A stretch of DNA of 64,000 bases from Larkinella terrae (GTDB taxonomy: Bacteria; Bacteroidota; Bacteroidia; Cytophagales; Spirosomataceae): contig NZ_WJXZ01000001.1 of assembly GCF_009668025.1 (NCBI RefSeq), positions 687,004 to 751,003 on the forward strand, given 5' to 3'. This document shows, one piece after another, positions 8,192-16,671 of the stretch. The position numbers and the translations under genes were made by a program. The first letter of the stretch is position 1. Every line of letters starts with the position of its first letter. The notes under the pieces were generated by a model, which had not been told where the DNA came from, did not search any database, and saw only the letters and a program-made list of their open reading frames with translations.

Positions 8192-9256
8192 ATGAAAATC
8201 AACCATTTAACTTGCGCCATCCGCACAATGGAATGGACCGCGCTTGCCATCTTGCTACTGTCGTGTGGCCGTAACGAAGAAAAACGCGGTCTCCCGAAAA
8301 CTACCGAACGGGTTCCGGTCAAGGTCATGGCACTTGTGCAAAGTAAGCAAACCCGGATCGTATCCACATCGGGGCAGTTGACCACCGATGACGAAACGAT
8401 CCTGTCCTTCAAAACCGGTGGGGTCGTGAACGCGGTACTCGTAAAAGAAGGCGACCCGATCAGGAAAGGTCAATTGCTGGCCACGCTGAACCTGACCGAG
8501 ATCAATGCCCAGGTGGCGCAGGCCCGCAAGGGGTATGAGAAAGCCCAGCGTGACTTCCAGCGGGTAACGAATCTATACCAGGACAGCGTGGCGACGCTGG
8601 AACAATGGCAAAACGCCGAGACAGGATTTTTTGTGGCCAAAGAACAACTGAATACGGCCAGTTTTAACCGCAGTTTTTCAGAAATTCACGCTTCCGCCAA
8701 CGGATACATTCTCCACAAATTTGTCAACGCGGGTCAGGTGGTGGCAAGCGGGAGCCCGATTCTGCTGACCAATGGTGCAACGCCGGGAAAGTGGCTCTTG
8801 CGAGCCGGTGTCAGCGACCGGCAATGGGCAATGATTGAAGCCCACGATGGAGCTCAGGTTCATATTGATGCCTTTCCGGACCAAACATTCCAGGCCAGGG
8901 TGATCCGTAAATCAAAACGGGCCGACCTGCAAAGCGGAGCCTTTACGGTTGAGTTGGAAGTGAACAGCAAGAAGTTCAACCTGGCGACAGGCATGTTTGC
9001 CGCTGTCGACATTCAATCCGGCGCGTCGGAAAGTACCTGGAGCATTCCGTATGAAGCCGTCCTCGACGGGAATGACAATACCGGTTTTGTCTTCGTCACG
9101 AATGACAACAAAACGGCAATCCGGCAGCCAGTCACTATTGAGTCATTCAATGGCCAGACCATCCGCATCAGCAAAGGGCTGGAGAAGGCACAGTCCCTGA
9201 TTATATCCGGGAGCAGCTATCTCACCGACGGTTCGCGGGTTCAAATTGTAAAGTAA
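8192..9256 (+). CDS. RND efflux periplasmic adaptor (MFP) lipoprotein
   Basis: This 354-residue membrane-fusion protein has a lipobox ending LLLSC (Cys25), so it should be tethered to the inner membrane and bridge pump and channel. The order of domains is typical: beta-barrel and lipoyl half (GGVVNAVLVKEGDPIRKGQLLATLN), a helical hairpin (INAQVAQARKGYEKAQRDFQRV), the second lipoyl half (FSEIHASANGYI), a barrel (GKWLLRAGVSDRQW) and a membrane-proximal domain. An internal Met at codon 13 is an alternative start and would give a shorter leader. It is 6 bp from the RND gene. Confidence 0.92.
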   Translation: MKINHLTCAIRTMEWTALAILLLSCGRNEEKRGLPKTTERVPVKVMALVQSKQTRIVSTSGQLTTDDETILSFKTGGVVNAVLVKEGDPIRKGQLLATLNLTEINAQVAQARKGYEKAQRDFQRVTNLYQDSVATLEQWQNAETGFFVAKEQLNTASFNRSFSEIHASANGYILHKFVNAGQVVASGSPILLTNGATPGKWLLRAGVSDRQWAMIEAHDGAQVHIDAFPDQTFQARVIRKSKRADLQSGAFTVELEVNSKKFNLATGMFAAVDIQSGASESTWSIPYEAVLDGNDNTGFVFVTNDNKTAIRQPVTIESFNGQTIRISKGLEKAQSLIISGSSYLTDGSRVQIVK

Positions 9257-9262
9257 GCAAGC

Positions 9263-12200
9263 ATGAAGATCTCGGAATTCGCCGTCAGGAATTACCAGTT
9301 CACGCTCATCCTGTTTTTGATGACGATTGTGGTCGGGCTAACTACCTTATTCACCATGCCCCGCAACGAAGATCCTGAATTTATAGGCCGTCAATATGCC
9401 GTAGTGGTGGTGTACCCTGGCACCAGCCCGGAAGATATGGAAGAGCTGGTCGTGGACCCCATCGAGGAGAAAGTCAACGAACTCGATGACATCAAACGAA
9501 TCCGTACCACCATTCAGGACGGGCTGGCCGTGGTGCGCGTGCAGTTCAGGCATGAGGTCGACCCGGACGAAAAATACCAGGAGCTGGTTCGGGAAGTGAA
9601 CGGACTCCGGGCCGAGCTACCTGCCGACATTTTCAGTATCGAAACACAAAAATTTCTACCGTCGGACGTGAACATTATTCAGGTGGCGCTCCTCTCGGAA
9701 AATGCATCACGGTCGAGCCTAAAGTTTCACGCCGAAAAATTGAAAGATGAGCTGGAAAAAGTACCGGCCCTCAAGAACGTCGAGATTCAGGGGCTTCCTG
9801 AGCAGATTGTCCGAATCGAATTACGGTTGGAAAAAATCGCCCAGATGCACATTCCCCTCGCTGCCATTGCCGGTAGTATTCAAAGTGAAATGGCCAATAT
9901 TCCGGGGGGAAGTCTGGAGGCCGGTTCGCGCTCGTTTAGTGTAAAAACCAGCGGGAACTACAAATCGCTGGAGGAGATCAACAACACCATCGTTTACTCG
10001 GCCAACGGAAAAGATATTTTGCTGAGTGACGTCGCCAGCGCGTATAGCACCTTCGACGAAGCCCGGCACATCACCCGGTTGAATGGCCACCGGGCTGTCT
10101 TTTTGGTGGCAGCACAGAAAGCCGGGCTGAACATCTCCCGCACGCAAACAATGTATAAACCGGTGCTGGAAAAATTCACCAAGACGCTGCCAGCGAACAT
10201 CAGCCTAGTGCACCATTTCGATCAGGCCGACAATGTGAATGGCCGCATGGCCGGTTTGGGGAAAGACTTCCTGATCGCCATTCTGCTGGTATCGATCACC
10301 CTGCTGCCGCTTGGATTTCGGTCGGCGCTCATCGTGATGATGTCTATTCCCTTATCCCTGGCCATTGGTCTTGTGTTGCTGAATTTATTCGGGATTAGCC
10401 TCAACCAATTAAGTATTGTTGGGTTGGTGGTTGCCCTGGGGCTGCTGGTCGATGACAGCATTGTGGTTATTGAGAACATCGAGCGTTGGATTCGCGACGG
10501 TTATCCGCCCCGTGATGCCGCCCTGAAAGCCACCACCCAGATTGGTCTTGCCGTGGTCGGATGCACCGTTACCCTGATCATCGCGTTTATGCCGTTGGTG
10601 TTTTTGCCGGAAGGGGCGGGCGATTTTATCCGAAGCCTACCGATGGCGGTGATCATGACCGTGCTGGCTTCCATGCTGGTATCGCTCACAATCATCCCGT
10701 TCCTCTCCAGCCGACTATTGAAACATCATGCCCAGGAGGGCGGCAATATTTTTCTGCGCGGATTACAGAAACTCATCCACGGAAGTTACGCGCCGTTGCT
10801 CGACAAGGCCCTGAAACATCCGGTGATCACGCTGGTGGTGGCAGCCTTGCTATTCGGCGGTTCGCTGCGGCTCTTTCCGGTGATCGGTTTCACCTTGTTT
10901 CCAGCATCGGAAAAACCGCAATTCCTGATCAACGTTATCACCCCGCTTCAAACCAACCTGACAAAAACAGATGCGGTGGCGCACGATATTGAAACGATTC
11001 TGGACGACGTGCCGGAAGTGAACTATTACGCCACCAATGTCGGCAAAGGCAATCCCCGGATCTATTACAACGTCATGCAGGGGAGCGAACATACAGATTT
11101 TGCCCAGTTGTTTGTTCAGTTGGATACGCACACGCCACCCGACCGAAAACTGGCGATCATCCACTCGCTCCGTGACCGGTTCGACCACTATCCCGGTGCC
11201 CGGATTGAAGTGAAGAACTTCGAGCAGGGACCACCCGTACTAGCACCCGTGGAGATTCGTCTGTCGGGCGATCATCTGGATACCTTACGGGCCTGGGCAG
11301 GTCGGGTCGAAGCGATGCTGAAGCAGACCGAGGGGATCATGTATGTAGACAATCCCATCAGTAACCTGAAAAGCGATGTACGCGTAGCGATCAACCAGCA
11401 GAAATCCCGCATGTTAGGCATCAATACCGTGGATATCGACCGCACTATCCGGCTTGCCGTGGCCGGTTGGAAAATGGGGAGTTTCCCGGATGCGGAAGGC
11501 GACAAATACGACGTCATCCTGACCACGCCCCGAAACGAACGCGTTACGCTGGCCTCGCTGAGTAACCTGTTTGTCAATAACCGTCAGGGGGCAGCCGTTC
11601 CTCTTGAGCAGATTGCCTCGCTGAAACTGGAGGCTTCACCCCTAAGTATTGACCATTACAACAAAACCAGAACCGTATCGGTATCGGCCTTCGTCCAGAA
11701 AGGGTATCTGAATGACCAGGTGATTCGGGACGTAAAGGGCCAGATGGATCGATTCAACTTGCCATCGGGCTATACCTTTATGATGGGGGGCGAGGTTGAG
11801 GCAAGCAGCGATTCCTTCGGTGGGTTGGGGGTTATCATTACCGTCACGGTGTTCCTCTTTATTGCGGTACTGGTGTTGATGTTCAAGACTTTCAAGAGTA
11901 TGCTGATTGTGTTGAGCGTGATCCCGCTGGGCATTGTTGGGGCGGTGCTGGGTTTGCTGCTCACGGGTAATTCACTGTCATTCGTGGCCATCATCGGTCT
12001 GATCGCCCTGGCCGGTGTTGAGGTAAAAAACTCAATCCTGCTCGTTGACTTCACCAATCAGTTGCGGGAGCAAGGCAAATCGGTCGATGAGGCCATCCGG
12101 GAAGCGGGAGAAATTCGCTTCCTGCCGATCGTGCTGACTTCACTTACGGCCATTGGCGGTTTGTTGCCCATTGCGCTTTCCCCGAATCCGCTGATCGCGC

Positions 12201-12307
12201 CACTCGCTATTGTGCTCATCAGTGGGCTCATTAGCTCAACGCTCTTATCCCGTATTGTGACCCCCGTCGTGTATAAACTGATTCCTCCTAAAGTGGATGT
12301 GCTATGA
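9263..12307 (+). CDS. RND family efflux permease (AcrB-like)
   Basis: The inner-membrane proton-driven pump is 1014 residues long, the usual family size. It has the N-terminal transmembrane helix, two large periplasmic loops and two six-helix blocks. The proton-relay signature is complete: Asp397-Asp398 in GLLVDDSIVVIENIERW and Lys922 in AGVEVKNSILLVDF. Sequence does not distinguish a drug (HAE1) substrate from other hydrophobic compounds; no metal-exporter signature was noticed. Its TGA overlaps the ATG of the next gene (ATGA), which ties the pump translationally to a cbb3-like oxidase. This arrangement is unusual. Confidence 0.93.
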   Translation: MKISEFAVRNYQFTLILFLMTIVVGLTTLFTMPRNEDPEFIGRQYAVVVVYPGTSPEDMEELVVDPIEEKVNELDDIKRIRTTIQDGLAVVRVQFRHEVDPDEKYQELVREVNGLRAELPADIFSIETQKFLPSDVNIIQVALLSENASRSSLKFHAEKLKDELEKVPALKNVEIQGLPEQIVRIELRLEKIAQMHIPLAAIAGSIQSEMANIPGGSLEAGSRSFSVKTSGNYKSLEEINNTIVYSANGKDILLSDVASAYSTFDEARHITRLNGHRAVFLVAAQKAGLNISRTQTMYKPVLEKFTKTLPANISLVHHFDQADNVNGRMAGLGKDFLIAILLVSITLLPLGFRSALIVMMSIPLSLAIGLVLLNLFGISLNQLSIVGLVVALGLLVDDSIVVIENIERWIRDGYPPRDAALKATTQIGLAVVGCTVTLIIAFMPLVFLPEGAGDFIRSLPMAVIMTVLASMLVSLTIIPFLSSRLLKHHAQEGGNIFLRGLQKLIHGSYAPLLDKALKHPVITLVVAALLFGGSLRLFPVIGFTLFPASEKPQFLINVITPLQTNLTKTDAVAHDIETILDDVPEVNYYATNVGKGNPRIYYNVMQGSEHTDFAQLFVQLDTHTPPDRKLAIIHSLRDRFDHYPGARIEVKNFEQGPPVLAPVEIRLSGDHLDTLRAWAGRVEAMLKQTEGIMYVDNPISNLKSDVRVAINQQKSRMLGINTVDIDRTIRLAVAGWKMGSFPDAEGDKYDVILTTPRNERVTLASLSNLFVNNRQGAAVPLEQIASLKLEASPLSIDHYNKTRTVSVSAFVQKGYLNDQVIRDVKGQMDRFNLPSGYTFMMGGEVEASSDSFGGLGVIITVTVFLFIAVLVLMFKTFKSMLIVLSVIPLGIVGAVLGLLLTGNSLSFVAIIGLIALAGVEVKNSILLVDFTNQLREQGKSVDEAIREAGEIRFLPIVLTSLTAIGGLLPIALSPNPLIAPLAIVLISGLISSTLLSRIVTPVVYKLIPPKVDVL

Positions 12308-14415
12308 ATACGAAACGTAAATCCTGCTGTAGCGTCGTACCCCTGTTTCTGCTGGCCAGCCCGGTCGTAGCGGCCGATACTGGAATGGGTCTGGTGATGT
12401 GGTCAATAGTACTGGTGGCTTTTGTGATCGCACTGCTCATTCTCTGGCTGGCTATTCAGACGAAGAATGTTATCCGCAGCTATTTGACCGGCAAAAGCGA
12501 GCCGTCTCAGCCTTACGAAAACTACCTGACGAACTTACAATCCGACGAAATTCAGGTGTTGCTTGACATGCAGCGTAAGTCAGATGCCGTAAAACGACCT
12601 GGCCAGATGGCTGCGGTCTTATTCGCATCCGGTCTGTTGGCTCCTTTTACTGCCCAGGCACAGGCAACCGGCTCACTGCTCAGTCAGGAAGGCATTTTGA
12701 TTACCATTTTCCTGCTTGTGATCCCAATGGTGATCGGAGTTTTTATCCTGGCCGTAAAAATCAAAAGCCGGTTGAACCAGCTAAAAAACCGGCATCAGGC
12801 AGCACAGGCCCGGCAACTGGCGGGTTTTGTGAAGCGGATGCCCTTAGCGGCTTCTATACCGGAACTTCTCACGCGTAAGCAAGCGCTTGACTTCAGGCTG
12901 ACCAACCAGGAATTGGCCGGAAACGAGCCGCCATCGGATGCCAAAGGGCTCATTGGCAACGTTCAGGTTGAGGTGAACCCTCCTTTTGTAGCCCGCAAGA
13001 AAAAGGCGATTCAACGCCCAAAGATCGATCCTGAACTGGCGCGGCTGATCAACTGGTTTATCGGGTGTGCCGGGTTCTGGCTTTTGTTGGGCACAACGGT
13101 CGGCGAATACCTGGGCATCAAGTTTGTAGCCCCGGATGTCGATGGGGTCAGTTGGCTCAGTTTTGGCCGACTACGCCCAGTGCATACCAATTCCGTTTTT
13201 TGGGGCTGGGCATCGCTGGCCATGTTGGGATTAGGGCACTACGTAGTCCCCCGTGTGAGTAATACATCACTGTACAGCATCCGATTAGGCTGGTATTCAC
13301 TCATCCTGATCAACGTGGCCGTCCTAACAGGGACCTTGTTTTTGATGGGCGGAATCAATAACGGGGGTGGGGAATATCGGGAGTACATCTGGCCGGTCAT
13401 GCTGAGCTTTTCCATAGGACTTTTCCTTACGTTGCTCAATTTTTTCCAGACTGTCGGCACCCGAACCACCACCGAGATTTACATTTCCAACTGGTACATC
13501 ATCTCGGCGATTCTGTTTGGGATTACGATTGTCCTGGTTGCTTATCTGCCTTTCTGGCAAAACGGGTTGGGTGAAACCATCATCCAGGGGTATTATATGC
13601 ACCAGGGCGTAGGGATGTGGTTCATGCTTTTTACGTTGGGCATCGTGTACTACTTTTTGCCGCAGCAGCTTAACCGACCGATCTATTCCTACAGTCTGGG
13701 CATCCTGGCGTTCTGGGCGCAAATCCTTTTTTATACGTTGATCGGTACGCATCACTTCGTGTTCAGCGCCATTCCGTGGTGGCTGCAAACGCTGGCCATT
13801 GTCGGCAGTGTGGGCATGGTAATTCCGGTGGTGGCCGGTACAACCAATTTCCTGATGACCTTCCGGGGCAGTTGGCATAAGCTTGCCGATAGCTATACGC
13901 TACCGTTCTTCCTGACGGGTGTCGTCTTTTATTTCACCGGATCACTGCAAGGGACGGCCGAAGCCTTCCGGTTTACCAACCTGGTCTGGCATTTCACTGA
14001 TTTTACGGTCGCCCATTCGCACCTGACCATGTACGGGATTATCTCCTTCCTGCTTTGGGCCTCCATCTACGCCCTGGTGCCGCGCTTGACGGGTCAGGAG
14101 CCTCCTCAGATTACTGTGGGTGTCCATTTCTGGCTGGCCCTGCTCGGTCTGCTGTTTTACACGGTTCCGCTGATGTATGGCAGCACGTTACGAGGCCTGA
14201 TGTGGATGGAGGGAAAGCCATTCATCGAGAGCGTGGTACTAATGGCCCCTTACTGGCTCTGGCGGGCGATCGGCGGCTCGTTGATGTGGCTGTCACACGT
14301 ATTCTTTGCGTATAACCTCTACCGCATGCTACGGATAGATACGACGTTTAGCGTGCGTGATGCCGCTTTCGACCAGTTGAAGGCCGAGTATTCCGATGCT
14401 GAATCAACCAGGTGA
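12304..14415 (+). CDS. ccoN: cbb3-type oxidase subunit I (CcoN-like) with a long N-terminal extension
   Basis: The C-terminal two-thirds (from about residue 247) is a heme-copper oxidase subunit I of the cbb3 type. The ligands are visible: His294 (RPVHTN, low-spin heme), His433 (YMHQGVG) and His483-His484 (GTHHF) for CuB, and His571/His573 (VAHSHLTMYG) for the two hemes. Tyr477 stands six residues before the HH pair, where cbb3 oxidases have the cross-linked Tyr, which favours O2 reduction over NO reduction. The first 240 residues are extra: a signal-like segment and helix (8-52), then a second hydrophobic segment ending AQAQ and another helix (101-152), followed by a charged linker. It overlaps the RND gene by 4 bp. 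Confidence 0.88.
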   Translation: MNTKRKSCCSVVPLFLLASPVVAADTGMGLVMWSIVLVAFVIALLILWLAIQTKNVIRSYLTGKSEPSQPYENYLTNLQSDEIQVLLDMQRKSDAVKRPGQMAAVLFASGLLAPFTAQAQATGSLLSQEGILITIFLLVIPMVIGVFILAVKIKSRLNQLKNRHQAAQARQLAGFVKRMPLAASIPELLTRKQALDFRLTNQELAGNEPPSDAKGLIGNVQVEVNPPFVARKKKAIQRPKIDPELARLINWFIGCAGFWLLLGTTVGEYLGIKFVAPDVDGVSWLSFGRLRPVHTNSVFWGWASLAMLGLGHYVVPRVSNTSLYSIRLGWYSLILINVAVLTGTLFLMGGINNGGGEYREYIWPVMLSFSIGLFLTLLNFFQTVGTRTTTEIYISNWYIISAILFGITIVLVAYLPFWQNGLGETIIQGYYMHQGVGMWFMLFTLGIVYYFLPQQLNRPIYSYSLGILAFWAQILFYTLIGTHHFVFSAIPWWLQTLAIVGSVGMVIPVVAGTTNFLMTFRGSWHKLADSYTLPFFLTGVVFYFTGSLQGTAEAFRFTNLVWHFTDFTVAHSHLTMYGIISFLLWASIYALVPRLTGQEPPQITVGVHFWLALLGLLFYTVPLMYGSTLRGLMWMEGKPFIESVVLMAPYWLWRAIGGSLMWLSHVFFAYNLYRMLRIDTTFSVRDAAFDQLKAEYSDAESTR

Positions 14416-14433
14416 TGTATACCCAGAAAACGT

Positions 14434-15441
14434 ATGTACTTCTTCGATAATCCTACCAAATTATTTGGCATCGCTTTAGGCCTGTTTCTAGTCTTAACGG
14501 CTTTTGTCGCCATTATGCCCGCCATGACGAATCAACGGAACAATGCACCGTTGCCGGGAAGCGTCCAGCTTAGCGAAGAAGCTCAAAAGGGTAAGGCGTT
14601 GTTTATTGCCAATGGCTGCGTAGCCTGCCATACCCAGCAGGTCCGCAATGTAGCGATGGACCAGGTTTGGGGTGAACGACCGGGGTTGCCTGCTGACTAT
14701 GCCCAGATGGAGCGAACGGATTTCTGGCGCAATACCGCCACCCTTATGGGCACCGAACGAACCGGCCCCGATTTGACCTCCGTGGGCACTCGCCAACCCA
14801 GTAAGGAATGGAATCTGGTCCATTTATTCAACCCCAGGATTGTGGTTAAGGAATCGGTTATGCCAGCCTATCGGTGGCTGTTTGACACCAAACCGGAAGC
14901 CGCTGCTGGTGAAACCGTCGTCAGTATACCCGACTCATTCAAGAGGAGTAAAGGCGTGGTCGTAGCTAAGCCGGAAGCGCTGCAACTGGTCGCTTACCTG
15001 CAATCGCTGAAACAGGCAAAGCTGCCCAATCCGTCGGACGTTCCGGCGTTTCTGTACGAAAAACAATCAGCCGCGCAAACGGGCTCGGCTACAGGTCAAA
15101 GTACTTTGCCCAATGGTCAGGCACTATATGCTACTCACTGCCAGGCCTGCCATCAGGAAAATGGAGAGGGGTTAAAAGGAGCATTCCCGCCGTTGAAAGG
15201 CAGCCGGATTGTCCTTGACCCCAATCCAAAAATGATGCTGGCTATCATTCTGAAGGGGTATGACGCCAGGCCGGAATTTGGCGTTATGCCCGCTGTGGGC
15301 ACCAATGCCAATCTGAAACCGGAAGAAATACAGGCAATTATAAATCACGAGCGAACCAGTTGGGGAAACAATACCACCAAAGTGACAGCCGCCGAAGTAA
15401 CCAGACTGATGGAGGCTATCAAGGGAGATTCAACTCAGTAA
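14434..15441 (+). CDS. Diheme cytochrome c, CcoO/CcoP-like fusion
   Basis: The 335-residue protein is the electron-input subunit of the oxidase. An N-terminal transmembrane anchor (LFGIALGLFLVLTAFVAIMP) is followed by a CcoO-like heme domain with C62-x2-C65-H66 (GCVACHTQQVRN) and axial Met143 (VMPAYRW). A second CcoP-like heme domain has C236-x2-C239-H240 (HCQACHQENGEG) and Met285 (FGVMP). Classical cbb3 oxidases use separate CcoO (one heme) and CcoP (two hemes), so this gene condenses the chain to two hemes on one polypeptide. It starts 18 bp after ccoN. An ATG three codons earlier than the hydrophobic start is not available in frame. Confidence 0.88.
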   Translation: MYFFDNPTKLFGIALGLFLVLTAFVAIMPAMTNQRNNAPLPGSVQLSEEAQKGKALFIANGCVACHTQQVRNVAMDQVWGERPGLPADYAQMERTDFWRNTATLMGTERTGPDLTSVGTRQPSKEWNLVHLFNPRIVVKESVMPAYRWLFDTKPEAAAGETVVSIPDSFKRSKGVVVAKPEALQLVAYLQSLKQAKLPNPSDVPAFLYEKQSAAQTGSATGQSTLPNGQALYATHCQACHQENGEGLKGAFPPLKGSRIVLDPNPKMMLAIILKGYDARPEFGVMPAVGTNANLKPEEIQAIINHERTSWGNNTTKVTAAEVTRLMEAIKGDSTQ

Positions 15442-15490
15442 CTTGCTCTGAATCAAGTTCGACTTGTACAGGATAACGAATAGCGAAATC

Positions 15491-15763
15491 ATGAAAAAAT
15501 ACGGTATCCTCCTGATCACACTAATCGTTGCGCTCCCTGGTCTAGCCTGCCCGATTTGTGACGAAAACCAATCCAAGGTGCTTGGTAGAATTACACATGG
15601 CACCGGACCCGAAAGCCAATGGGATTATGTCATCATTGGCGTTATGATGTTGATCGTCCTGCTGACCCTTTTCTTCTCGATAAAATGGCTGCTTTATCCC
15701 GCAGAAAAGGCTGATAATCATATTAAAAGACGCATTCTAACCCTTTCGACCGATGCAGGATAA
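15491..15763 (+). CDS. Small membrane protein of the oxidase cluster
   Basis: About 90 residues from the ATG at 15491; a TTG at 15464 would add nine codons. It has a signal-like N-terminus ending LPGLAC, then a CPICDE motif (CxxC), and one C-terminal transmembrane helix (VIIGVMMLIVLLTLFFSIKWLL). The Cys could be a lipobox or part of a redox or metal site. It lies between the diheme cytochrome and another small protein with which it overlaps by 11 bp, so a role in oxidase assembly or as a small subunit is inferred from context. I recognise no named family. Confidence 0.7.
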   Translation: MKKYGILLITLIVALPGLACPICDENQSKVLGRITHGTGPESQWDYVIIGVMMLIVLLTLFFSIKWLLYPAEKADNHIKRRILTLSTDAG

Positions 15764-16157
15764 GAGCACCGTATACGTCTTCATCGACGACGGCCCTCAG
15801 CCGGTGGCCGTACTAGACACACCAGTGCGCTTCGAGCTGGACACCCGAAAGCTCATCGACGGCAAGCACACCCTGAAGATCATCAGCAAAGACCCATCTG
15901 GCAAGGAAGGCATACGACTGATTCCTTTTGAAGTCCGGAACGGTCCGGCGATTGTGTTAGAAGGTATTGACGAACATGCGGTGGTGGATGGAGTCGTCCC
16001 GCTGATGATTAATGCTTATGGCAAAGGGGACCAACACAAATTTTTGATTACTGGCAGTGAAACACCCCAGAGTATCCCTGCCTGGATTTGGATTCTGCTC
16101 ATCAGTTTTGCCGGATGGGCGATCTTTTACCTGATCCGGTATTTCCAGTTGGCGTAG
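15753..16157 (+). CDS. Ig-like/tail-anchored protein of the oxidase cluster
   Basis: The 134-residue protein has no signal peptide. Its first about 100 residues are beta-rich with an Ig-like look (TPVRFELDTRKLIDGKHTLKI, then VDGVVPLMINAYG). A single C-terminal transmembrane segment (IPAWIWILLISFAGWAIFYLI) makes it a tail-anchored membrane protein. It starts inside the end of the preceding gene, so the two are translationally coupled. Function is unknown; placement suggests an accessory subunit of the cbb3-like oxidase. It is the last gene of the efflux-oxidase run. Confidence 0.65.
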   Translation: MQDKSTVYVFIDDGPQPVAVLDTPVRFELDTRKLIDGKHTLKIISKDPSGKEGIRLIPFEVRNGPAIVLEGIDEHAVVDGVVPLMINAYGKGDQHKFLITGSETPQSIPAWIWILLISFAGWAIFYLIRYFQLA

Positions 16158-16210
16158 CCTCTAATCAATTGGCCTAATTCAATCTAATAACTTAAATCCC
16201 AATTATTGCC

Positions 16211-16460
16211 ATGAAATCCAGTTTTGCCTTTGTAGCTGCTTTTGTGAGTATAGTACTTGCGGATCAACGTACGCACAAAGTTACACGCTGACAGTTGACA
16301 TCAGGCCGTTTAGGGCCATCAATTTTTTTATAGACGAAAACAACAACAGCAAACTGGATAAAAGCATTTCAGGAAGAGACTCAGCAAAACGGCGGAGGTG
16401 AAGGCCTCTGCTGCCAAGAAGTTGTATCTTGATGGCAACAGCCGGGAAATGATCATGCCC
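16211..16460 (+). pseudogene. Frameshifted remnant of a small secreted protein
   Basis: An ATG at 16211 opens a good signal peptide (MKSSFAFVAAFVSIVLA), but that frame ends after 26 codons. Shifting frame near 16262-16270 gives the expected continuation: a cleavage region TYAQSYTLTVDI, then INFFIDENNNSKLDK, which looks like the acidic Asn/Asp loop of small secreted beta-proteins. A further shift near 16380 opens LSKTAEVKASAAKKLYLDGN. At least one and probably two frameshifts have broken the gene. The acidic loop faintly recalls DUF2141 proteins, but the assignment is tentative. Confidence 0.5.
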
Positions 16461-16509
16461 CAGTTAGGTATTCTCAGGTTAATATACATTATAAGGTTGC
16501 GCAGGGAAC

Positions 16510-16554
16510 CCTGTTCATAATTCTGCAACATTCTGTTGCAGAATTATGAACAGG
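16510..16554. terminator. Perfect 21-bp hairpin between convergent genes
   Basis: Two 21-bp arms (CCTGTTCATAATTCTGCAAC plus A, and its exact reverse complement) enclose a 3-nt TTC loop. The hairpin lies between the plus-strand oxidase/pseudogene end and the convergent minus-strand membrane gene ending at 16672, so a bidirectional terminator is the simplest reading. There is no T-run on either side. A perfect 21-bp stem is longer than a usual terminator. Confidence 0.5.
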
Positions 16555-16671
16555 AAACATTAATTATTCTTGAAAAGCAGCCGATATGGAACCCTTTTTC
16601 TTATACACTATTGAAAATTACCTGGGGTGTCATCTTAAGGTTTAATTGGATTAGAGCCTAAAACTGTCTGT

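Noticed and set aside
12304-14415. Nitric-oxide-reductase interpretation of the CcoN-like gene
   Set aside because: The Tyr before the HH pair is present and the NorB-type glutamates in the active-site region are not seen, so an O2 reductase of cbb3 type fits better. A substrate test would settle it.
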